DNA from: Lolliginicoccus lacisalsi
Lineage (GTDB): Bacteria; Actinomycetota; Actinomycetes; Mycobacteriales; Mycobacteriaceae
DNA length: 64,000 nucleotides
Direction of reading: 5' to 3'
NCBI RefSeq assembly: GCF_014841105.1
Contig: NZ_JACYWE010000002.1
Coordinates: 282,434 to 346,433 of the forward strand
Within the stretch, counting starts at the first letter, position 1. Each line of letters begins with the position of its first letter. The notes beneath the pieces were generated by a model. The model made no database searches. It worked only from the letters and a program-made list of their open reading frames with translations, and was not told the origin of the DNA. Below are positions 53,878 through 60,879 of the stretch, one piece after another. Made by a program: the position numbers and the translations under genes.

Positions 53878-53950
53878 TACCCCCTACGGGATTCGAACCC
53901 GCGTTACCGCCTTGAAAGGGCGGCGTCCTAGGCCTCTAGACGAAGGGGGC
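53878..53950 (-). tRNA. tRNA-Glu (TTC)
   Basis: Acceptor GCCCCCT pairs with AGGGGGT. Anticodon loop CTTTCAA (TTC) on the CCGCC/GGCGG stem, T loop GGTTCGAATCC. First gene of the three-tRNA transcript. Confidence 0.97.
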
Positions 53951-54002
53951 CTGCCAGTTTCCTGGCCGGCATCCCCAACAGGTTTCCGTTGGGAGCGGGA
54001 CT

Positions 54003-54032
54003 AGCATAGGACAGATCTTGGAGAAAACACAA
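54003..54032 (-). promoter_or_regulatory. Promoter of the tRNA cluster
   Basis: On the minus strand TTGTGT and TATGCT are spaced by 18 bases, about 53 bp before tRNA-Glu. They resemble -35/-10 of a strong housekeeping promoter. The rest of the space from here to the tauE start (54303) has no gene. Confidence 0.6.
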
Positions 54033-54242
54033 AACACGTGGTCAATTGCTGTTTCAGCTGGTAGTCGCACCACGAGTCGGCGGCACGGCACCGTCGGCGC
54101 CGCGCCCAGCTGGGGCTTTCCGGATGCTGCGGAGCAGCTTGCGCGCCGGTCCGCGGTCCACCAGCCACAAGCGGTGCATGGGGCCGCGCGCCGGGCGCAT
54201 GATGGTGTGGCGATGAGCGTGTGCGCCGCGCCATAGACCTAA

Positions 54243-54258
54243 ATACCCCCTAGGGTAT
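54243..54258. promoter_or_regulatory. CsoR/CstR-type operator before tauE
   Basis: ATACCCCCTAGGGTAT is a perfect dyad (ATACCC/GGGTAT), 45 bp before the tauE start. This is the operator type of CsoR-family repressors. Two similar sites precede the persulfide dioxygenase gene at 58.6 kb. Confidence 0.7.
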
Positions 54259-54303
54259 AAACTGGGGCGGGCATCAACCACGGGCGACCGGACGGGAGAC
54301 AGC

Positions 54304-55101
54304 ATGGTCACCACCATCACCGTTGCCACGCTCGGGCTCGCCATCGGCATACTCCTTGGCCTCCTCGGCGGAGGCGGCGCCATCCTTGCCGTTCCCGCCC
54401 TCGTCTACGTCGTCGGCATGCCCATCCACCAAGCCGTGCCACTGTCGCTCATCGTCGTCGCCCTCGCCTCCGCCACCGGCGCGATCTCCCGCGTCCGCGC
54501 CCGCGCCGTCAATTGGCGCCTCGCGGGCATCTTCGCCGCCACCGGCGTCCCCGCCGCGCTGCTCGGCGGCTGGCTCGGCCGCGCCATCCCCGAGGATCTG
54601 CTCCTCGCTGGGTTCGCCACCATCATGATCCTCGCCGCCTACCGCATGCTCCACAGTCCCGACCACACCGGAACCGCGTGCGCAGTCACCGACGAGGGCG
54701 GCGGGCCACCGCACATCAACTGGAAGCGATGCTCCTCCCGATCCATCCCCGCCGGGCTCGGCGTCGGCGTGCTCACCGGCATGTTCGGCGTCGGCGGTGG
54801 ATTCCTCATCGTCCCCGCGCTCGTCCTGCTCCTCGGCCTGCCCATGGCCACCGCTGTCGGCACGTCGCTGCTCATCATCATCGCGAACTCGCTCGCCGGG
54901 CTCGGTTCCCACCTCGGATCCGTAGAGCTCGACTGGAGAGTCACAGCCGTCTTCGCCGCCACGGCCGTCGTCGGCTCGCTCGCCGCGCAGCGCTTCGCCA
55001 AGCGGATCAGCGCCCACCAGCTCCAGAAGTGGTTTGCCTACCTCGTCCTCGTGCTCGCCGCGGTGATCCTCGGTGACGTCATCATCGGCCTATTCCGCTA
55101 G
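54304..55101 (+). CDS. tauE: TauE/SafE family sulfite exporter-like permease
   Basis: A 265-residue protein with about seven TM helices in two homologous halves, each with the family glycine motif (LGLLGGGGAILAVPALVYV; TGMFGVGGGFLIVPALVLL). TauE proteins export sulfite or other sulfur oxyanions. The CsoR/CstR-type operator upstream links it to the persulfide dioxygenase-rhodanese gene at 57160, which would produce sulfite. Confidence 0.88.
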   Translation: MVTTITVATLGLAIGILLGLLGGGGAILAVPALVYVVGMPIHQAVPLSLIVVALASATGAISRVRARAVNWRLAGIFAATGVPAALLGGWLGRAIPEDLLLAGFATIMILAAYRMLHSPDHTGTACAVTDEGGGPPHINWKRCSSRSIPAGLGVGVLTGMFGVGGGFLIVPALVLLLGLPMATAVGTSLLIIIANSLAGLGSHLGSVELDWRVTAVFAATAVVGSLAAQRFAKRISAHQLQKWFAYLVLVLAAVILGDVIIGLFR

Positions 55102-55152
55102 AAACCCGGCTCCGCTAGCCGACCGGCTCCGCTAGAAACCCGGCTCCGCTAG
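55095..55152. repeat. 24-bp direct repeat carrying both convergent stop codons
   Basis: CCGCTAGAAACCCGGCTCCG plus CTAG is repeated exactly at 55095-55118 and 55129-55152. The tauE stop lies in the first copy and the stop of the methyltransferase-like gene in the second. Confidence 0.92.
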
Positions 55153-56067
55153 CGGACCGGAGCGGGGATCCTCGCGGGGCTCCGCGCCCTTGCAGAACTC
55201 CACGACATCGGCACCGGCGAGCACCACTGCCGCGTCCGAGCCGCTGCGCAGCCTCGCCCCCAGCGCCACCGAGTCGAGCGGCGCATCACTGGCCAGCACC
55301 ACGACATTCCCTGGACGACGACCCTTCAACGTGGCCTGATCGCCCACGACAAGCACCTGCGCGAACCGCTCCAGCACTGTCGCGAGGTCCTCGCGGGCCT
55401 CGCGCAGGCCACGCAGCACTCCGCAATTGACGGCATACATCCCGCCCGGGGCGAGCACCCGTCGCGCCTCATCGAGGAAACCCGTCGTCGTCAGCGCTCG
55501 CGGCGTCTCGTCCCCCGCGAAGACATCCCGCACGATCACGTCCCTCGTGCCCGGCGAGAGCCCCTGCACCACCTCGCGGGCCTCCCCCACCCGGATCCGC
55601 AGCCTCGGCGCCCGCGGCAAGTCCGACCACTGCCGGGCCAGCCGCGCCAGCTCCGCATCGATCTCCACCACGAGCTGCCGCGCCCCGGGAAAGACCTCCG
55701 CCACATAGCGCGGCAAGGTGCACGCGCCCCCGCCGAGGTGCAGGACCCGCAACCCCGCGCCGTCGCCCGACCACTGGCATTCGATAGCGGCCGCGATCCA
55801 CTGCATGTAGCCAAACCCGAGACGGAGCGGGTCCCCCGACGAGATGAACGAGCTCGGGGCGCCATTCACGTACAGCACCCAGCCACCGTCGCCCTCCGCC
55901 ACGAGCTCGCAGGTGCCCGAATCGACGGGGCGGGCACCAGCGGCCCAGGGATCCTGGTCGCTGGGATCCTGGTCGCTGGGATCCTGGCGGCGGACGGCCT
56001 GGCGGCGGACGGCCTGGCGGGCAGCCGGTGGGCGGTAACCCTTGCTTCGGCGGGACTGGCGGCTCAT
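55132..56067 (-). CDS. Spermidine-synthase-like SAM methyltransferase-fold protein
   Basis: A 311-residue protein. Residues 1-45 are basic and contain two DNA-level 15-bp duplications (QAVRR twice; DPSDQ twice). The core has the Rossmann motifs VLHLGGGACTLPRYV and LVVEIDAELARLAR and the post-motif RDVIVRDVFAGDETP. The spermidine-synthase active-site Asp-Pro context is not kept, so polyamine synthesis is doubtful. Actinobacterial genomes often annotate such proteins as fused or spermidine synthase. The ATG at 56067 was chosen; the longer frame runs through a family 2 palindrome. Confidence 0.75.
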   Translation of the reverse strand: MSRQSRRSKGYRPPAARQAVRRQAVRRQDPSDQDPSDQDPWAAGARPVDSGTCELVAEGDGGWVLYVNGAPSSFISSGDPLRLGFGYMQWIAAAIECQWSGDGAGLRVLHLGGGACTLPRYVAEVFPGARQLVVEIDAELARLARQWSDLPRAPRLRIRVGEAREVVQGLSPGTRDVIVRDVFAGDETPRALTTTGFLDEARRVLAPGGMYAVNCGVLRGLREAREDLATVLERFAQVLVVGDQATLKGRRPGNVVVLASDAPLDSVALGARLRSGSDAAVVLAGADVVEFCKGAEPREDPRSGPLAEPGF

Positions 56068-56102
56068 CGGCCCATTGTCGCGCACCCGGCCGCAGGGGCC
56101 TC

Positions 56103-56149
56103 GATCGTGAAGATCTGGCCACGTGGGAGGTGGCTGGATCTTCACGATC
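56103..56149. repeat. Family 2 palindrome, copy C
   Basis: GATCGTGAAGATCTGGCCAC and GTGGCTGGATCTTCACGATC with loop GTGGGAG. The two arm mismatches are G:U pairs in RNA. It is the left bracket of the DUF559 gene at 56205, in a divergent intergenic space. Confidence 0.96.
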
Positions 56150-56204
56150 GGCGCGAGACCCAGGCGGGTGGAACCATCCGGTGCCCGGCTGCGTCCATCT
56201 CGTC

Positions 56205-57077
56205 ATGCACCGACCCCGGATCACCCGGCTGCTTGCCGACCAGGATGGCGTCATCACCCGCGCGCAGGCCCGCGCCGCTGGCCTCACCGGCCGCCAGGTC
56301 GACCTGCGCGCCCAGCGCGAGGAATGGAGCCGGGTGGCGCCCGGCATCTATCTAGCGGCGGACCGACCGCGAACTGCCCGCGCCGACCTACGGATCGCCC
56401 TCCACCACGCGGGGGCAGGCGCGATCGCCCATGGTCCGAGCGCCGCATGGTGGCACGGAATGCTCGACAATCCGCCGCGACGGCACCATGCGACCATCCC
56501 TCGCCATCGCCGGACCCGGGTGCCAGGTTGCCGGATCCGCCACCGCGACCTCGACGAGCGCGATGTCACCCACCGCGACGGACTGCCCCTCACCGCGCGG
56601 GCGCTCACGGTCCTCGAGACCGCGATCTCGATACCCGGTGGCACGGTGTTCCTGGATCGGGCGTTGCAGCGTCACGTCTCGCTGCCACAGCTGCATGCCG
56701 CGCATCGACGCAACCGCTATCGCGCGGGCGCCACGCAAGCCGGACGGATGCTGCGGATCGCCCGTGAGGGCGGAGCATCGGAGGCGGAGCGACTGCTGCA
56801 ACGGCTCCTTCGGCGCGGCGGCTTCACGGGTTGGCGCGCGCACGTCCGGGCGCTCGGGTACGAGCTCGATGTGGCATTCGAGCGCGAGCGGGTCGCCATC
56901 GAGGTGGATGGCTGGGCGTGGCATCGCGATGCGGAGCGGTTCGCTCGCGACATGGACCGCCAGAACGCGCTGGTCAACGCGGGGTGGCAGGTACTGCGGT
57001 TCTCGTGGCACCACCTCGCCACCGCCCCGGACCAAGTGGTGCGGGACATCCGAGCGGCCCTGGCAGCACGGCGGTAG
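56205..57077 (+). CDS. DUF559/AbiEi-like protein with endonuclease-type C-terminus (2)
   Basis: A 290-residue protein. The N-terminal AbiEi-type winged helix reads RITRLLADQDGVITRAQARAAGLTGRQV and is followed by APGIYLA. The DUF559 nuclease-like C-terminus has GYELDVAFERERVAIEVDGWAWH and RQNALVNAGWQVLRFSWH. It is related in layout but clearly diverged from the gene at 43001. It stands alone between two family 2 palindromes (56103, 57097). Role unknown; defence or DNA processing is possible. Confidence 0.82.
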   Translation: MHRPRITRLLADQDGVITRAQARAAGLTGRQVDLRAQREEWSRVAPGIYLAADRPRTARADLRIALHHAGAGAIAHGPSAAWWHGMLDNPPRRHHATIPRHRRTRVPGCRIRHRDLDERDVTHRDGLPLTARALTVLETAISIPGGTVFLDRALQRHVSLPQLHAAHRRNRYRAGATQAGRMLRIAREGGASEAERLLQRLLRRGGFTGWRAHVRALGYELDVAFERERVAIEVDGWAWHRDAERFARDMDRQNALVNAGWQVLRFSWHHLATAPDQVVRDIRAALAARR

Positions 57078-57096
57078 CCCGGCCTCCGGACCGTGA

Positions 57097-57141
57097 ATCG
57101 TGAAGATCCAGCCACGCGGGATGTGGCTGGATCTTCACGAT
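57097..57141. repeat. Family 2 palindrome, copy D
   Basis: ATCGTGAAGATCCAGCCAC and its exact complement around loop GCGGGAT. It is the right bracket of the DUF559 gene and lies 18 bp before the stop of the convergent dioxygenase gene. Confidence 0.96.
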
Positions 57142-57159
57142 CGGAGACGGGCCGCGCAC

Positions 57160-58530
57160 CTACACCGCGGCGTGCTCCTCGAGCCAGGCGTTGTAGCCGC
57201 CCACGAGGTCGCTGACACCGTCGATGCCGCGGGCGCGCAGCAGGCTGGCGGCGACGCTGGAGCGCCATCCGCCGGCGCAGTGCACCACGATGGGCTTGCC
57301 CGCGGGCAGCTCGCCGATGCGCGCGTCGAGCTGGGCGAGCGGGATGTGCACGGAGCCCTCGATGTAACCGCCCTCGCGCTCGCCGGGGTTGCGGATGTCG
57401 ACGAGCGTCACCGCGTCGAGGTCGGCGGCGAGCTCTCGCACCGTGTAGCGCGGCGCGGGAGCCACCTGCTCGGCGAGCGCGGCGGGGAAGCTGGCGCCGG
57501 TCACGTTGAGGTAGCCGACGACGGTGTCGTAGCCGATGCGGGAGAGGCGCATCGCGGCGTCCTGCTCCTCGCCGGGGTAGGTGATGACGACGATCTCGTC
57601 GTGCAGCCCGGCGACCATGCCGCCGGTCTCGGCGAAGCGGCCGTCGAAGCCGACGTTGACGGAGCCACGAACGTGGCCTTCGGCGTAGTCGTCGGGCGAG
57701 CGGGCGTCGAGGACCACGCCGCCGCTGCGGAGGTGCTGGGCCACGTAGGCGGCGGTGAGCTCGGGGACCTGGCGGTCCTGAGCGAGCAGGGCGTGGTTGC
57801 GGCGGTTGAGCTCGGCGTCGGTGAGGAAGTAGCCGGGCACCGCGGGCTGTCCGTCGGTGATGAGCTTGACGAACTCGTCCTCGCTCATGGGCTGGACGGA
57901 CAGGTTGGTGCGGCGCTGCTCGCCGATGGTGGAGGTGAGCTCGTCCGAGAGGTTCTTGCCGCACGAGGAGCCTGCACCGTGCGCGGGCATGACGATAACG
58001 TCATCGGGCAGGGGCAGCAGGACGTTGTGGACGGTGCTGTACATGGCGCGGGCGAGGTCGGTGTTGCTGCCATCGCCGAGGTTGGCGAGATCGGGGCGGC
58101 CCACGTCGCCGATGAACAACGAGTCGCCGGTGAGCACGGCCGTGGGGCTGGCGTGGGCGTTCTCGCGGACGAGGAGGCTGATGGATTCCCAGGTGTGGCC
58201 GGGTGTCTCGAGGATCTCGATGTCGACATCGCCGAGGCTGATGCGATCGCCGTGGTGGAGCCGCTTGATGGGGTACTCGGTGTCGGCGCGGTGACCGAAG
58301 CCGATCCAGGCGCCGGTGGCGTCGACGAGCTCGAGGTGGCCGGAGACGAAGGCGGCGGGGAAGTGGGTGTTGATGATGCCGATGATGGTCAGCCCGTTGG
58401 TATTGGCGTCGGTGAGGTACTCGGTGATGTCGCGCCGGGGGTCGACGACGATCGCGTTGCCGGTCTTCTCGTCGCCGATCAGGTAGGACGCGTGCGAGAG
58501 GCAGTCGATGTAGTACTGCTCCAGGATCAT
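57160..58530 (-). CDS. cstB: Persulfide dioxygenase-rhodanese fusion (CstB-like)
   Basis: A 456-residue fusion. The MBL-fold dioxygenase (about 1-240) keeps the iron ligands seen in ETHE1-type enzymes (H56 in NTHF, H112 in TPGHTW, D136 in LTGDS), while the rest of the HxHxDH motif is lost (HFPAAF). A first rhodanese domain (about 250-340) lacks its Cys; a second (about 355-456) has C418 in VHCAGGWRSS. CstB enzymes oxidise persulfides and release thiosulfate/sulfite. The ATG at 58530 follows AGGAGG; an upstream ATG would overlap an operator. Confidence 0.88.
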   Translation of the reverse strand: MILEQYYIDCLSHASYLIGDEKTGNAIVVDPRRDITEYLTDANTNGLTIIGIINTHFPAAFVSGHLELVDATGAWIGFGHRADTEYPIKRLHHGDRISLGDVDIEILETPGHTWESISLLVRENAHASPTAVLTGDSLFIGDVGRPDLANLGDGSNTDLARAMYSTVHNVLLPLPDDVIVMPAHGAGSSCGKNLSDELTSTIGEQRRTNLSVQPMSEDEFVKLITDGQPAVPGYFLTDAELNRRNHALLAQDRQVPELTAAYVAQHLRSGGVVLDARSPDDYAEGHVRGSVNVGFDGRFAETGGMVAGLHDEIVVITYPGEEQDAAMRLSRIGYDTVVGYLNVTGASFPAALAEQVAPAPRYTVRELAADLDAVTLVDIRNPGEREGGYIEGSVHIPLAQLDARIGELPAGKPIVVHCAGGWRSSVAASLLRARGIDGVSDLVGGYNAWLEEHAAV

Positions 58531-58573
58531 CCTGGCCTCCTCGTGGTGGGGTTCGCTCGGGGATTCTGGTTGC

Positions 58574-58624
58574 ATAACCCCCTGGGGTATGTACCCAATG
58601 TAACCATATACCCCCAGGGGTATA
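58574..58624. promoter_or_regulatory. Two CsoR/CstR-type operators before the cstB-like gene
   Basis: Site 1 (58574-58590) has CCCC/GGGGTAT arms; site 2 (58607-58624) is TATACCCCCAGGGGTATA, a perfect dyad with 8-bp arms. They are 33 bp apart and bracket the likely promoter. No CsoR/CstR-type repressor gene is in the window. Confidence 0.75.
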
Positions 58625-58718
58625 CAAGAGGCAGGGTGCCGCGCCCGCCACGCGCCCCCCTACCGGTGTGCTAAACGACCGCCGCGTTCGCTAGCATGAG
58701 TGCGTTCCCACAGAACAC

Positions 58719-58791
58719 GCCCCTTTAGCTCAGTTGGTAGAGCTACGGACTTTTAATCCGCAGGTCCTCGGTTCGAGCCCGAGAGGGGGCA
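58719..58791 (+). tRNA. tRNA-Lys (TTT)
   Basis: Acceptor GCCCCTT pairs with AGGGGGC. D arm AGCTCAGTTGGT, anticodon loop CTTTTAA (TTT), T arm GGTTCGAGCCC. CCA is not encoded. Confidence 0.97.
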
Positions 58792-58798
58792 CACCACT

Positions 58799-58825
58799 CC
58801 CCCGCCTGGGCAAACCCGGCGGGGG
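58799..58825 (+). terminator. tRNA-Lys terminator
   Basis: CCCCCGCC and GGCGGGGG with an 11-base loop, then CTCGCTTCCT, 7 bp after the tRNA. Confidence 0.8.
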
Positions 58826-58857
58826 CTCGCTTCCTCCGCGCTCCTCGCGCTGCCACC

Positions 58858-58926
58858 CCGCCGGAAGTGTTACCGAATGCACCCTCCAGCCCGCCGTGAA
58901 GGGTGCAAAACCGCACACATCCGCGG
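58858..58926. repeat. Family 3 palindrome, copy V
   Basis: CCGCCGGAAGTGTTACC at the left, TGCACCCT/AGGGTGCA inner arms, and right arm ending AAAACCGCACACATCCG. It lies between tRNA-Lys and the DUF937 gene. Confidence 0.92.
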
Positions 58927-59032
58927 CAGGAGCACCTCGCGGCCCGCCGCAGGAGCACCTCGCGGCTAGTCCGGTTCCACCCCGCGCGGTTATTGTCGTA
59001 CGTGATTGCCCGCTTCGAGGAAAGGTCCCGCC

Positions 59033-59539
59033 ATGGCCGCTTTCGACGATCTGCTCCGCCAGGTCCCCATCAGCCAGATCGCCCAGAAGCTCGGGGTGGA
59101 CGACGCCACCGCCGAGGGCGTAGTGAAGCAGGCCCTGCCCACGCTGCTCGGCCGGCTCGACCGCAACGCGCAGGATTCGCAGGGCGCGGAGTCGCTGGCC
59201 CACGCGCTCGATGGCCGGGACACGACGCTGGCGGACCGCGAGATCGACATGGACGAGGTCGACACGAACGATGGCGAGAAGATCGTTGATCGGATCCTCG
59301 GCGAGGACAAGGACACCGCCATCCATGCGCTCGCGGGCAGCTCCGGCGGTGGCGATGAGTCGCTGGTATCGAAGGTGCTGCCGATGATCGCTCCGATCGT
59401 CATGGCCTACCTGGCGAAGCAGTACATGGGCAGCAAGGGTGGCCTAGGGGGCGTGCTGGGCAGCGTGCTGGGCGGGCAGCAGTCGCAGGGCGGGCTCGGC
59501 GGCATGCTGGGCGGCCTGCTCGGCGGGGGCAAGAACTAG
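59033..59539 (+). CDS. DUF937 protein
   Basis: A 168-residue protein beginning MAAFDDLLRQVPISQIAQKLG with a DUF937 helical core and a C-terminal Gly/Leu-rich tail (GGLGGVLGSVLGG and GGLGGMLGGLLGGGKN). The ATG at 59033 has GAGGAAAGG upstream. The family is widespread and uncharacterised; YidB of E. coli is similar. It is 3 bp from dus, so probably co-transcribed. Confidence 0.85.
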   Translation: MAAFDDLLRQVPISQIAQKLGVDDATAEGVVKQALPTLLGRLDRNAQDSQGAESLAHALDGRDTTLADREIDMDEVDTNDGEKIVDRILGEDKDTAIHALAGSSGGGDESLVSKVLPMIAPIVMAYLAKQYMGSKGGLGGVLGSVLGGQQSQGGLGGMLGGLLGGGKN

Positions 59540-59542
59540 CAG

Positions 59543-60706
59543 ATGGTGGCATCCATGACTTCCCGCGCTCCGCTGCACATCGGATCGCTCGAGCTCGGCA
59601 GCCCGGTGGTGCTCGCCCCGATGGCGGGCATCACCAATGTGGCGTTCCGCACGTTGTGCCGGGAGATCGAGACAGCGCGGGCGGGGTCCACGGCGGGCCT
59701 TTATGTGTGCGAGATGGTCACGGCGCGCGCCCTGGTGGAGCGCAACGAGGCGACGATGCACATGACGACCTTCGGCCCGACCGAGACGCCACGCTCGCTG
59801 CAGCTGTACACGGTGGATCCGCGCTACACCTACGAGGCGGCGCGGATGATCGTCGAGGAGGATCTCGCCGATCACATCGACATGAACTTCGGCTGCCCCG
59901 TGCCGAAGGTGACGCGCAAGGGCGGTGGCGCGGCGCTGCCGTACAAGCGCAACCTGTTCGGCCAGATCGTGGCTGCGGCGGTGCGGGCGACGGAGGGAAC
60001 GTCGATCCCGGTGACGGTGAAGTTCCGCATCGGCATCGACGCCGACCACCCCACGCATCTCGATGCCGGGCGGATCGCGGAGGGCGAGGGCGCGGCCGCG
60101 GTGGCCCTGCATGCCCGCACGGCGGCGCAGCGCTATTCGGGTGTCGCTGACTGGGACGAGATCGCGCGCCTCAAGCAACATGTCACCACCATCCCGGTGC
60201 TGGGCAATGGCGACATCTTCGCGGCGGAGGATGCCGAGCGGATGATGACGAGCACGGGCTGCGATGGCGTGGTGGTCGGGCGGGGATGCCTGGGTCGGCC
60301 GTGGTTGTTCGCGGAGCTGAGCTCCCGGTTGAATGGCAAGCCGGTGCCGGAGCCGCCGCGGCTGGGAGAAGTGGCAGAGATCATGCATCGGCATGCCGAG
60401 CTGCTGGTGGATCATCATGGCGAGCACAAGGGCACGCGGGAGATGCGCAAGCACATCGCGTGGTACTTGCGGGGGTTCCCGGCTGGCTCGGACCTGCGTT
60501 CGGCGCTGGCGCTGGTGGAGAGCCTCGCTCAGTTGAAATCGCTGCTCAGCGAGCTTGACCCCGAGGTGCCGTACCCGGCGGCGGCGGAGGGCCCGCGGGG
60601 GCGGCAGGGATCCCCGGGCAAGGTGATGCTGCCGGACGGCTGGCTGGAGGATCCGGATGATTGCGCAGTGCCGCAGGGCGCGGACCTGATGCACTCGGGC
60701 GGCTAG
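59543..60706 (+). CDS. dus: tRNA-dihydrouridine synthase (DusB type)
   Basis: A 387-residue FMN TIM-barrel enzyme with VVLAPMAGITNVAFR, the catalytic Cys in DHIDMNFGCPVPKVTRKGGG, VALHARTAAQRYSG, VLGNGDIFAAEDAERM and VVVGRGCLGRPWLF. It reduces uridine in tRNA D loops. It matches Rv0823c in the same neighbourhood (LCP, PhoU). ATG 59555 (MTSRAPLHIG) is also possible. Confidence 0.94.
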   Translation: MVASMTSRAPLHIGSLELGSPVVLAPMAGITNVAFRTLCREIETARAGSTAGLYVCEMVTARALVERNEATMHMTTFGPTETPRSLQLYTVDPRYTYEAARMIVEEDLADHIDMNFGCPVPKVTRKGGGAALPYKRNLFGQIVAAAVRATEGTSIPVTVKFRIGIDADHPTHLDAGRIAEGEGAAAVALHARTAAQRYSGVADWDEIARLKQHVTTIPVLGNGDIFAAEDAERMMTSTGCDGVVVGRGCLGRPWLFAELSSRLNGKPVPEPPRLGEVAEIMHRHAELLVDHHGEHKGTREMRKHIAWYLRGFPAGSDLRSALALVESLAQLKSLLSELDPEVPYPAAAEGPRGRQGSPGKVMLPDGWLEDPDDCAVPQGADLMHSGG

Positions 60707-60879
60707 CTCGCCTGCCACATTCGCACCATGGGTCACGCGAGCCCCCAGGACTGGGGTATCGATACCGCCATGATGGCGCGTGCACTGGTATGCATGCTTA
60801 CTCTAGTAGGTAGAAGCTTGCCCGCGGACCGGCCCCGTCGCCGGGATCGTGGTGCGCACTAGGACCCGAGGATGGATGA

